DNA from: Acanthosepion lycidas
Taxonomy: Eukaryota > Mollusca > Cephalopoda > Sepiida > Sepiidae
NCBI GenBank assembly: GCA_963932145.1
Contig: OZ010588.1
Span: forward strand, 100,281,012 to 100,345,011
Reading direction: 5' to 3'
Length of the DNA stretch: 64,000 nt
Shown here: positions 32,222 to 42,559 of the stretch, piece by piece
Layout of the letters: each line of letters begins with the position of its first letter
Numbering within the stretch: position 1 is the first letter of the stretch
Made by a program: the position numbers and the translations under genes
Notes under the pieces: model-generated
What the model was told of the DNA's origin: nothing
The model's input: only the letters and a program-made list of their open reading frames with translations
Database searches by the model: none

Positions 32222-33352
32222 GAGGATTTTCCACAATAGAAACTGCCAAAAAAATATATCACGTATAACAAAATGTGTTGTGGTCCTCCCTCTAATGAGT
32301 CTATGTTGAACTCTTCCGCCTACTATAAAATTAGTAGGAGAGAAGGCCTTGGCATAACAATCGCACAGATTGTTCAACTTTCACACTCTTTGCCTCGGCA
32401 GAGAGGAACTCGGACGAAGCTTTGCCGCAGAGCAAAGTTTCGTCCGGGGAGGTAGACAGTCCCTGAACCCGTCCGGCGGGTACGAAGGGAATATTTTTGG
32501 CTGAGCCAACGTGCTCTGAGAAACCCACGTAAAAGTCGGCCTTGTGCCACATACATTCCTTGTGGGCGGACTGTTAAGTATAACAGTCGCATAGATTGTT
32601 GATCTGTCGAATTCTCTGCTTTGAGCATAGAGGAACATGGACTAGGCTTTGCCGAAGGGCAAAGTTTCGTCCGCGGAGGTAGACAGACCCTGATCCCGTT
32701 TATACGGGTTCTAATGGAAATTTTTTGGCCTAGCCTACGGGGTCGGAGAACATAAGATAAACTCGGCCTTGTGCCACATACATCCCTCATGGTGGGGGTG
32801 CTGTTAAATATAACAGTCGCATAGATTGTTCAACTATCAAACGCTCTTGTCAAACTCTCTTCCGAGGCAGAGAGGAACTCGGACGAGGCTTTGCCGAGGG
32901 GCAAAGTTTCGTCCTGGGCGGTAGACAGGCCTTGAACCCGTTTATACGGTTTCTAATGGAATATTTTTGAGAAGCACGGTAAACTCGGCCTTGTGTCACA
33001 TACATTCCTCTTGGGGGTGGCTGTTAAATATTAACATTCGAATAGATTGAACGCTGTGTCAACCGACGCACACTCACTAGTCATGTAATAATCTTCTGTT
33101 GCCCTTACTGTTTAATATATGATATATCTGCAACACTTGTTTTGTTATTTCTTTAACCATTTACTTGGTCACATCCTCTTTTTCGATTGACCCAGAGTTC
33201 AGTCTATTCGACTGTTCCCCCAAGGACTTCTCTCCTGCTAATCATATAGTAGGCGGAAGAGTCCAACATAGACTCTTAAGAAGGAAGGAAACAGCAACAC
33301 TTTTTGTTATACGTGATATCTTTTTTTGGCAGTTTCTATTGTTGAAAATCCT
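32222..33352 (+). mobile_element. TIR-bounded element carrying a hairpin-rich tandem array
   Basis: The left arm (32222-32350) and right arm (33222-33352) are inverted copies of ~130 bp with a modest number of differences. Both carry AATAGAAACTGCCAAAAAAA, ATATCACGTATAACAAAA, GAGTCTATGTTG and ACTCTTCCGCCTACTATA in inverted sense. The interior is three ~226-bp units plus a 190-bp spacer. There is no transposase frame. The plan (terminal repeats around a tandem core) resembles that of mollusc pearl-type elements, but I cannot assign the family. Confidence 0.8.
32355..33030 (+). repeat. Three ~226-bp hairpin units
   Basis: Units start near 32355, 32581 and 32811 with TAACARTCGCAYAGATTGTT. Each has a long hairpin: unit 1 GGACGAAGCTTTGC paired with GCAAAGTTTCGTCC (14 bp, one G.T), unit 3 GGACGAGGCTTTGCC with GGCAAAGTTTCGTCC (15 bp, two G.T). 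Each also has a smaller ACCCGT/ACGGGT hairpin and the phrase CGGCCTTGTGCCACATACAT. On the strand shown, the mismatches are of the G-U type allowed in RNA. Confidence 0.85.
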
Positions 33353-33354
33353 CC

Positions 33355-33918
33355 AGCATAGAGGGATGACACGACAACAAAAGAAAACATTAACAATACG
33401 GATAATGGTGGACACATTGTTTTTCTTTTTTATCGATCTCGGTTGTCCTATTAAAGACATATATTTTAATTACATGCGTTTATTTTTTCTTCTTTTTTTA
33501 CTCTAATTATAAAATATATATGTATATCTCAAAATATATCTACATTATAGTTTAAGTTATAAACAATTTCCATATTTGTGGACCAATTGCAATGACGAGT
33601 CTATCAATCTAACTAGGAAAAGTACATAACAGGTTAGTTTTTAGCATTTCACCCCAAGCAAGCCAGGAGCGTCACTAATATGAAAGGGGATACAGAGAGT
33701 GTAAGTAAAGGAAAAATGGGTATAACGGGGGTTGAGTAATGAATAAAAAGAAGAACAGGAATCGAAGCAACAGAAGATGACATTACATTAAAATTTTTGA
33801 AGATTATAGTTCTCAGGAAAACAAGTAAGAGGAAGGGAGTTCCACTGTCTGGAAGTGCAAAAGAAGAACCTGTTGGAGTAGAAGAGGCGGTTACATTTAA
33901 CCGTTTCAACAGTAAAAC
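33355..33918. other. No recognised feature
   Basis: AT-rich, no gene supported. Confidence 0.45.
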
Positions 33919-33919
33919 G

Positions 33920-33958
<39 letters not shown>

Positions 33959-34127
33959 TTTGATATTGAACAGAATTACATAAATAGATAGATAGGTTTT
34001 GATATTGAACAGAATTACATAAATAGATACATAGATAGAATTTGAACAGAATTATAGATAGATAGATAGATAGATAGACAGATAAATAAATATTGAACAG
34101 AATTATAGATAGATAGATATTGAACAG

Positions 34128-34206
<79 letters not shown>

Positions 34207-34432
34207 TTACACAAACCGAAATGGGTGTATAGGTACGAACAGAGATAGATAGATAGATAGATAGATAGATATATAGATAGATAGATAGATAGATATTAGG
34301 TTAGTGCAAAAATAATGTCGTTTTCTCACATATTAACATATGTGAGAAAACGACATTTTTGCACCAACCTTATTGATAATTACACAGAGTGAAATGACGA
34401 TATAAGTAGATAGATATTCCACAGACCGGAAT

Positions 34433-34467
<35 letters not shown>
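33919..34467. repeat. (GATA)n with spacers; higher-order repeat
   Basis: GATA tracts are separated by the spacer TATTGAACAGAATTA (five or more times) and by TATTACACARACCGAAATG-like spacers. A TA tract lies at about 34133-34165. Confidence 0.85.
34296..34370. mobile_element. Palindromic mariner-type MITE, short form, copy 3
   Basis: TTAGGTTAGTGCAAAAA start, inner palindrome GTTTTCTCACATATTAACAT with its complement, and end GCACCAACCT followed by TA. Inserted in the GATA array. The right arm has lost a few bases. Confidence 0.9.
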
Positions 34468-34468
<1 letters not shown>

Positions 34469-34910
34469 AAGTATAGAATATAATTTAATAAAACCAAATC
34501 ATTGTTTCAGAAGTGTTAGAAGAGTTAAAAAATAAACATTCTCTTTCGAATACTTCATAATTTAAGATCGTCTTATTCCAGCCTTCCAACCAACCCCCCC
34601 GTACGATGCATTGTTTTTCCTTAAAAACTTTCTTTTCCAAAAATTAGTCTTTATAATCAAATTTCTATCATTTCTAACGATAATCGAATCTACAACATTT
34701 ATTAGACCCAAAAATCTTCCATTCTTTAAAAAGCAAAGTACAAAAAAATTCATCCTTAGACACAAATTCTGTTCAATTCCGACACACACTTCAGTCGAAG
34801 TAGTCGATCTATTGATAAAATAATCAAGTTCAAATCCTTGTAAACAGTAGACGTTTCTTTTGTTAACTATCGTACAAAGGACATTTTTCCTTTGAATAAA
34901 AGAAGAAATA

Positions 34911-35155
34911 TTGTCTCTCTCTCTCTCTCTCTTTGTATCTCTTTCTTTCTCTCTTTTTCCTTCTCTTTCTTTCTCCTTCTCTCTCTCTCTCTCTCTCTTT
35001 GTATCTCTTTCTTTCTCTCTTTTTCCTTCTCTTTCTTTCTCCTTCTCTCTCTCTTTCTCCTTCTCTCTCTTTCCCTTTCTCTCTCTCTCTTTCTTTCTCC
35101 TTCTCTCTCTTTCCCTTTCTCTCTCTCTCTTTCCCCTTCTCTTTCTCTCTTTACC
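34911..35155. repeat. (CT)n/(CTTT)n pyrimidine tract
   Basis: Two near-identical ~70-bp pieces holding TTTGTATCTCTTTCTTTC are followed by CT/CTTT sequence. The Arg/Glu-rich 227-residue frame on the minus strand comes from it. Confidence 0.9.
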
Positions 35156-35259
35156 TATATTTCGCTTTATGTTTCTCTTTCTCAACCTGACATCCGCATT
35201 CCTTTCCGATTCCATTGATAAAAAGGTAGTGTCATTTAAACACATTTAACAAAAATCGG

Positions 35260-35460
35260 CTACATTGTGGAACAGACTCCCGAGAGGATCCTTTCCTTAT
35301 CTCCAAATTCTTTACCTCTCCAAGTGGTGGATTATTGATCCTACATATCTACATGATATGCATTTAATTCTTCCTCTTTCGTCCATGCAGCAACCTCATT
35401 AAGTAATCCTCTTGGGACTTGTATTGTGGTTGAATTTTTAGTAAAAACATAAATAAAAGC
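35260..35460 (+). mobile_element. LINE fossil, Jockey/CR1-like 3' end
   Basis: GTGGAACAGACTCCCGAGAG encodes a WNRLPRG-like phrase, the usual C-terminal SLWNxLPxxxFP motif. It is followed by a diverged tail to an A-rich end. Confidence 0.5.
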
Positions 35461-35483
35461 GTAGCTAGGCTCAACTTTCACAT

Positions 35484-35526
<43 letters not shown>

Positions 35527-35740
35527 TGATTTTTCTATATATCATACCTGTGATCACTAATGGGTATATCCCAATCCTCATAAATACTATTTTAAGTTGG
35601 GGTTGTATGCTAAGTAGTCCACCACTAGCAGTGGTTTACCTACTTCACGCCGCTGGCGAGTATTGTATTTTGTTGATGTTGTAACGATTTCATTTACAGC
35701 TTCAATTTTGGTTATTCCTCATTCAGTAACCCTTTCTACA

Positions 35741-35799
<59 letters not shown>

Positions 35800-35800
35800 T
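35484..35800. repeat. (GATA)n tracts
   Basis: (GATA)n at 35484-35528 and 35741-35800, the second followed by a TTGAACAGAATTAG spacer like those at 34 kb. Unique sequence between has no gene. Confidence 0.85.
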
Positions 35801-35869
35801 TGAACAGAATTAGATAATTAGTTAGATCTTACACAGACCGATATGGATATATAGATAAGAAGAGATCAC

Positions 35870-36500
35870 TTCTCAAAACGGAATAGTGCATTATTTATGG
35901 CAGGAGACTTTAAGCAGTTTTATCTCCCCATATTCCTTTCTTTCTTTCTTTCTTTCTTTCTCACTGAAAGCAAGTAGCGTATCTGCTATGTATCTTCCCA
36001 AAAAAATGAATAGCCCATTATTTATGAGATAATGGCAAGAGACGTTAAATATTTCTATCTTCCAATCTTAAGTTTTTTCTTTTCTTTTTTTGTTCTTTCA
36101 TTTTCTCAGTGAAACCAAGAAGGGTATCTGATGTGTGTTTACTGTCTTTCCACACGACTAAAACGGAATAGTCCATCATTCATTAGATATTGGCAGGAGA
36201 CGTTAAACACTTCTATCTTCCCATTTTCTTTCTTTCATTTTCTCAGTGAAACCAAGTAGCGTCTCTGATGTGTCTTTTCTGTCTTTCCACACAATCAAAA
36301 CTGAATAATCAATTATGTTTTTAGGTATTAGCAGGAGCCATTAAACTCTTTTATCTTTCAATCTTTCTTTCTTACTTTCTTTTTTTTTTCTTTCATTTTT
36401 TTCAAATAAACCAAGTAGCGTCTCTGTTATGTCTTTTCCGTTTTTCCACATGAGCAAAACAGTATAGTCCTTTCTTTATGAAATATTGGTAGGGCGTAAC
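35870..36500. repeat. Tandem repeat, ~125-160-bp units, about four and a half copies
   Basis: Units begin AAAACGGAATAG (near 35875, 36003, 36159, 36295, 36455). Each has GGCAGGAGACGTTAAA, a CTTT-rich stretch, TCAGTGAAACCAAGTAGCGT and TCTTTCCACAC. Length varies with the pyrimidine tract. Confidence 0.8.
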
Positions 36501-37278
36501 CGCCATACTAATTAAGGAAGGGACAAGCAGCTTCAAATACGATATTACAGCACAAACACTTTTCAAAAAACACTTAATATATTATAAAGAGACATATTTT
36601 CGATGAAAAAAAACAAAACAAATGATGCCAAAAAGAAAAATATTGCATTAATTTTATGATAAAAATATGAAAAATTATACAGTGGTCTAAAATTCTTCGT
36701 AAATGCACAAAAAAAAAACTGTACAAGGCACATTTACAGAAATATATATATATATATATATATTTAGTTGGATTGATATGACTTTGTGACCATGGGTTTC
36801 ACGCTTTTGCGATCGTCAGACAAACTGATTAATTATTTTAAATTTTGGATTTATGTAGGTTTGCGTGTATCGGTGTTATTATGGAGGTGGGGGAAAAGGT
36901 TGCCATGATGTCACTGATGCTAACTCAAGCATACATGCATGCCCCGTACACACACTGAGGTACGCATGCACACATATATACCTGCTCGCCCACCGGAACT
37001 CACACAAACATAAACACATGTGAACAGTATGGGTCTTGACATATATATATATGTGTATATGTGGGCTGTTGTGTACATACGCACGCATTTTTTGATTGCT
37101 GAATTTCAATAATGTGATGTGTAGCCAATAATTCTCTTGAATGAAGCGATGTCATCACGCAGACCGTTTTTCTATTTGTTGCTGAATAATATGTTCTCGC
37201 ACGCACGTTTATACGTATGATGGGGTCTGTGTAAAACTATGATTTTTTAAGGCTGTTTTGTTATTATTTTAAAGCCGG
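36501..37278. other. No gene; short repeat phrase
   Basis: A phrase at 36785-36825 (TTTGTGACCATGGGTTTCAC) resembles ones near 57890 and 60460, so it is probably repeat-derived. Otherwise nothing. Confidence 0.45.
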
Positions 37279-37279
37279 C

Positions 37280-37425
37280 TATTGGCTTGTTTTTGGTGAT
37301 TGTGCTTTCTAATAAGTACCGTGGATATAATATACAAATAATATATATAATATATTGCACACACACACACACACACACATATACATATATATATATATAC
37401 ATATATATATATACATACATACACT

Positions 37426-37491
<66 letters not shown>
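37280..37491. repeat. (CA)n/(TA)n microsatellite with shared element flank
   Basis: TTTCTAATAAGTACCGTGGA, an AT-rich stretch and ATATTGC precede (AC)n and TA tracts. The same lead-in is found at 57945 and 60570. Confidence 0.85.
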
Positions 37492-37494
<3 letters not shown>

Positions 37495-37919
37495 TAAAGA
37501 AATTGCGTTCTAACCTTTGAAGTGAACACTACTTTTTTATTAAATTGACCTGAAAAATAAAAAGTTAAAGCCGACATGTCACGTGTTTATTTTAGTTTTC
37601 TGCGCAAATAACAACTAAATATTTTTGCAATCGTGACTATTAGATTACTTTACCTGCGATTTGTAAGAAAGATGTCAACGGGGCTTCAGACGATCTCCAT
37701 GTATGGAATGAAATCATTGCCTACGACAGAAAATTATGTCTGTGCTTCTGTACGTTTTTTCTTTATGCACTGATTGTGCCAAATAGACTAATCTTTAATC
37801 TAGGCTGGTACATGGATGTAAATTTGGAGCACTTGGGGAAAAATCGAAATCAACTTTTAAAGCCACATTTAAAGACTAGCTAATCTTACAAAACACTCTT
37901 GCCCATGTCTTTTGAACAG

Positions 37920-38060
37920 GACTTGTTTCCCGTTTAGGTCTGTGTTTCCAATTCTCTCTAAAATGTTCTCGTTCTTTTTTACAAGACCCTTACATCTTAG
38001 CGGCATTTTTGCAATGTTTCGGGTGAATTGATTAAAAAGGAAATACTAGAAAAAGACAAA
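37920..38060 (+). mobile_element. LINE fossil, probable Jockey/CR1-like 3' end
   Basis: TGTTTCCAATTCTCTCTAAA through GGGTGAATTGATTAAAAAGG parallels the 3' ends at 43560-43640 and 55980-56040 (…CTTGCTTG…GAATTGATTAAAAA). Confidence 0.4.
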
Positions 38061-38324
38061 GTATTTCGAAACACCGTATTAAATTAATAAAAAAAGTGTG
38101 ATAGTATTAAGCCCCAGTCTTACACACTACAATAGTAGTAACCATATCAAAAAGCCGTGTTAAGTGAAATCACTAACCGTACGAAAAACCTTTAAGTCCT
38201 GTTCTGTTGCTAAGCCCAGACATCAGGTTCGCTCGCAGATTGCAGCTTCATCCAATCGATCTCTTGTGATTTAATACAAGGTAAATAATTCTTTGGTCGG
38301 TTCGTTACCCTTGAAATAAAACGA

Positions 38325-38720
38325 TGAGATGATAGTTAATTTTGGAGAAGATGGAGAAGAGACTTTAAGCAACAAAAATGTGTTTCTACAGAAGGATGCT
38401 GAGGACACCATGGACCGGATATGTGAACAATGACGAGGTTTTAGAGAAAATGGAAACGTATAATTAACATCAGGAAGATGCCATTTCTAGGGTATATCAT
38501 GAGGAGAGAGGTATTGAAAAATCTGATACTCATAAGAAAGTTTGAAGGCAATGAAGAGGCCGAGGAAAACAACGCATGGATGGGTGATCCTGTGTGAAGA
38601 AACAGATGGAGGGGTTTAAGAGAAAAAATAGTAAGAGCAACAAAGGACTGAACATTCTCGAGAGCCATAATCGTAAGTCCTGAAGGGTTATGGTACATGA
38701 AGAAGAAATTTTGTCGAAAT
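38325..38720 (+). mobile_element. LINE fossil, RTE-like C-terminus
   Basis: Frames give CFYRRMLRTPWTGYVNNDEV, LEKMET, then GIEKSDTHKK-like and SHNRKS...MVHEEE pieces. Same C-terminal domain as at 27.8 and 61.0 kb, with several breaks. Confidence 0.7.
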
Positions 38721-39370
38721 TTCACAGATGACGATGTCATTTTTATATCCATTAGCTATTTTGATAAGCTTACTCACACTCGTCGATCGATTAATGCGTT
38801 TTCAATTAGTTGATATACTAACATTCGATTAGTTCATATATAATACTCGATTAGTACGGTAAAACACTCTAGCTGAGCCATTCATAATTGAAAATTTATT
38901 TTTTATAGTTACTGATTAATTAAAAAATTTTCTAAATTTTAAAAATGGAAAATGGATAACTATTTCAAGTATTAAAATTATTGCAATTATTTCAACTATG
39001 TCAAGTATTACGGCATCAAAGTAATTTCAGTTGTTTTCAAAAATCGACTGTTATAAATAGATAAATTTTATAAGCTGATAATAAAAATACATACCAGAAT
39101 GTTTGTCTATAAGTGTAACCCGGATATAAGAGATCCGGATATGAGAAACCCGGATATAAGAGAGATTGACGCTGTTATGGAGTGATTTCACAGTGGAGGC
39201 TTGTATTTGTACTAAGTCGGTCCTAAAATAGGTTCGACGTACAAAATGTTAGGAAATTCATATAATAGGTGTGACGTAGAGTAATCTAGTTGTGGTCGCG
39301 GATAGTTTAGTATCCGACTAACGGTCGTCCGGCATCGACTGAGCGACTAACTCACTGAGCGACAGTATTT
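38721..39370. other. AT-rich; short CCGGATATAAGAGA repeats
   Basis: At 39118-39165 the phrase CCGGATATAAGAGA recurs three times with variation. This resembles pogo/Tigger-type ends, but no second end was found. The rest has no recognised feature. Confidence 0.35.
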
Positions 39371-39384
39371 AGTCATCCCACCAC

Positions 39385-39600
39385 GTGCGCATCATGCGGC
39401 ACAAGGTCGGTTTAACGTGGGATCTCCGAGCCCGTGGGCTCGGCCAAAAATATGTCCACTGAACCCGTATAAACGGGTTCAGAGTCGGTTTATCTACCCG
39501 AAAGAGACTCCGCCCTTCGGCGTAGCCTCGTTCGGGTCCCTCCTCGCCCGAAGGCAGAGAGTTCAACCGATCAGTCGATCAGCCGGTCAGCCCGACTGAC
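39385..39600 (-). repeat. Hairpin unit, single copy (same module as 32.4 kb)
   Basis: Inverted relative to 32.4 kb: GCGGCACAAGGTCGG, hairpin GAGCCCGTGGGCTC, hairpin TGAACCCGT/ACGGGTTCA (9 bp), and hairpin CCCGAAAGAGACTCCGCC with GGCGTAGCCTCGTTCGGG (18 bp, three imperfect pairs), then GCAGAGAGTTCAACC. Stem sequences differ from the 32.4-kb units while pairing is kept. Confidence 0.8.
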
Positions 39601-39689
39601 TCACTGAGCGGCTCCGCGTTACTCTTACTACCCCTACTTATTATAGGTGGGATAGTCTATTAACTATAGCATAGGTGTGTTCCACTATA

Positions 39690-39985
39690 ACAGACGCCAT
39701 ATTTATTACACCGTTTCGGCCGTTGTACGCTCCGGCCTGCTTCAGGTGGTTGGAATGTCGAACTGAACCCTTTTTTTCGCTCACTGGAGTAGACTGTTCT
39801 AGTTCCACGTGCCATGTTTAATAGGTGTCAGTTATCAGGTATCTCCTTTTATTTCCCCTCTCCAAGTTCACCACCGCCTTAACCGGGTATTGAACTCAAG
39901 CACACATGGCACAGTGGATAAAGCAGTTAGTTAGATCCAATGTGAAGACCCATAGAGTATTAGTTCGACATCAATTACTAACAGC
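39690..39985 (-). mobile_element. Retro-element fragment with CTGAAG...GGCC...GGCCGAAACG motif and SINE debris
   Basis: Plus-strand CCGTTTCGGCCGTTGTACGC and CCGGCCTGCTTCAGGTGG is the complement of a motif shared with 48990 and 59870. GGTATTGAACTC (39888, complement of a B box) and TGGCACAGTGGATAAAGC (39908, plus A-box-like) show two SINE heads in opposite sense. Confidence 0.55.
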
Positions 39986-41119
39986 AACAACAATTCAAAT
40001 TGGATAGCACATGTAACATGAACAGGAAATAAAGACATATTCAAGAAGATGGATTTCCACAGGACTTCAAATAAAAGGTTAGGAAAGAAACTGCTATCAG
40101 TAATGAAAACAGGGATAACTACTACTGGACAAAGGCAACCTATTTTCCTTAAAAAATATTTTTAAAAATAAGATTTTATAAATTCCAATCGTCAGTAGTA
40201 TATCATATTTAGGTAATGAATGTCAAATGTTTCCCGAGAAAAAAAAGGCTAACATTGAGATTACCATTAGTTTAAAAATGACGTTTTCAATTTCTCTTCA
40301 GACAACGTCGACCATCTTGTCTTCTTCAATTTAGTTCTTTGTCAGATTTCCCGGTATGTTGTAAACGCAGACCCACCATCTTTAAAATGATTAGGAGAAT
40401 GTTGGTAAACAAGGTAATCAGGGGAAAACAAGAAAGTGAAGTGCCAAGGTTTATCTAATGTATTGAACATTTTTCCCCATTGTTTTGACATTCTTCAAGG
40501 AAACTTCAAAACTCAGGCTTCTCCAAACTTTAAATATTGTTAAGCTGTACGCCAATATCCCTTGAAACTAAATTCCGGCTTTAATTAACGACAATGGCCC
40601 GAACGTAAAAGTAGTTTGTTTGTTTTTTTTTTCTCAGGAAATAATTCTTCTAGATTAGCATTCATTAGCCTTTCCTCAAGCCACGGCATTACTCAACATC
40701 GACCAATATTGATTTTCTTCGATTTAGAAGAGAGCATTTTTGATAATATTGATCCCTCACTTTTAAAGATTTATTGGATGCCAGTGTTATTGACAAATAT
40801 CAACTTTGAAACAATATCATGGATACCCGCTTATTTTCTTATAATTTTCTGAATATTTTGAACGTTAAAAAAATGCTGTTAACATACTTCTGGAATATTT
40901 ATTCCGGAGCACTTGCGCAAAAGTTGGGAGATAAATATGTTGACTCCCGAAAGGATACGAACCTGCGTCCCATAATTGAAGCCGTCATTAGGCCCTGAAG
41001 AACATCAAACAAAACCCCAATATTGTTTCAGCAATAAATTAAAATATATAAGTTTAATAAGTGAAAAACCTATTCTTAACAACTGTCCTTTCGTTAGGAC
41101 ACGAAAATGACCAGCACTG
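39986..41119. other. No gene supported
   Basis: A frame at 40616-40852 reads IFFDLEESIFDNIDPSLL, faintly like an RT motif A (DLxKAFDxxDHxLL), possibly a very old LINE. Nothing else. Confidence 0.35.
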
Positions 41120-41121
41120 TA

Positions 41122-42394
41122 GAGGGTGCGATTAGTAAATAGTCGTCATTTTATATTTTTAATTTCGCGCATGCGCGTTGTTTTTTATTTATTTATTTTT
41201 TTATTTTGTTGACTGTACAGTATAGTAGCGTTTGTTGAACACTGCCCGTGATAAAAAGCGCACCATGCATATTTCACTCTGACAGAAATTTGGAAAAAAC
41301 ATACTGTGATAGTTGGCATTCCCGCGGGGACGCTCCAATACGTATATTTTAGAGTATTTAGGTGTCTGTCTGAGGACAGTGCCCGGGATTCGGAAAGAGT
41401 TGATTGAGTGTAATGGTTTTTACCAAAGTGTTTAGAATGATCTAAAAACCTTCGTAAACATCATTACACTCCTTCATTCACTAGTGATATCGACGTTATG
41501 CCTCTACCTTCATCTTGCCATACAGACTCGTACTCAATACGGAGACCTGCATAAAATCCCCTGTGGAGGTAAACCTTCCTTAAGTCAAGAGGGTGGCAGC
41601 TGGAAGACCGTATCTCTGGAAACAGGACACTGCTCCATGTCACACAAGCAGAACCCATTCATGGCTGTCAGACAATTTCTGCGACGGCATCACCCCTTAC
41701 AGTTGGCCACCTAACTCCCCAGACTACAATTCCCTTGATAATTATGTACCGGTCGCAGTTGAGCGAGCGAAAAGTAAATGAATTTAGCGGGTTTGGGTGT
41801 TTTCCTTACTCCCTCAATTAATGACTCAGCAATTAGCGAGATGGCCATAATTATCTCCTTATAGAAACTTCTGGGTTTGAATTGGCTGGTATTTCAAGAT
41901 TCATTTCAAACACCTCACCTCTCTCCGTCACAGACGAGTAGGCGGAAAAAAATTATCTACCAGAGGTAATAAAATTTTTAAAAAATACTGCATTATGTCA
42001 TTTAATAATTCAAAAATAATTTTCTGGGGAATTTGATTTTCAATTAAAAAAAAATGCCAGTACGGCTTTGTTGCATTGGCCTGAAAATACTATTTACATT
42101 CTTCGGACTTTTGTCCTCATTATTATCTTGTAGGATTTGTACCTTCATAGTCACCATTCTGAATCCTCTGCACTATCCTTAGAAATGTTTGCATTGAAGC
42201 TTCCGGCGCAAATGCCAAGTAGTACAGTGTTTCCAAATTTCTGGCGGATTTAATTGCATCCTGGTGATTTTCTCCTCGCAGATGGTGCCCAACTGACCCT
42301 ATTATATTCTGCAATTGACATATTCAAAAACAAACAATGCGCGTGCGCGAAATTTAAAAAAATACTGTAGCGACAATTTATCAATCGCACACTT
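41122..42394. mobile_element. mariner-like (DD37D-type) element with two 5' ends
   Basis: Flanked by TA (41120-41121 and 42395-42396). Ends are ~60-bp inverted repeats sharing GTGCGATT and AATTTCGCGCA. Plus-strand fragments of one transposase: GVCLRTVPGIRKELIECNG (HTH region, about 41360-41410) and AAGRPYLWKQDTAPCHTSRT...WPPNSPDYNSLDNYV (41593-41745), holding the second and third catalytic Asp with 36 residues between. Right of this, the minus strand again encodes the N-terminal part (RNLETLYYLAFAPEASMQ, LRIVQRIQNGDYEG; 42145-42250). The frame is broken, so it is inactive. The second N-terminal part in inverted sense is unusual. Confidence 0.8.
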
Positions 42395-42559
42395 TAAATC
42401 TTACTGTATTTGAAATGCATCAAATTTATAAGTATAAAGCAATGTAACTATTTTAAATATGCGAACAGTCTTTTTTTTTTCTCATTTTGATTACTTAGCC
42501 TAAAATTCTCTTCGAAAATCAAACTGTCTTTGGACGTAAAAACAATCAGCTGATTCACA

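Noticed and set aside
32374-32790. 138-residue frame on the minus strand with repeated phrases
   Set aside because: It is a translation of the ~226-bp hairpin units; the repeats and hairpins explain it.
34562-35245. 227-residue Arg/Glu/Lys-rich open frame, minus strand
   Set aside because: Most of it translates the CT/CTTT tract; no domain outside that.
42143-42308. Looked like a 166-bp host exon on the minus strand (AG acceptor TTGCAG, donor GAAG|GTACAA, clean 55-codon frame)
   Set aside because: It lies inside the TIRs of the mariner-like element, and its reading (LRIVQRIQNGDYEG) matches the N-terminal part of the same transposase family, so it is transposon sequence.
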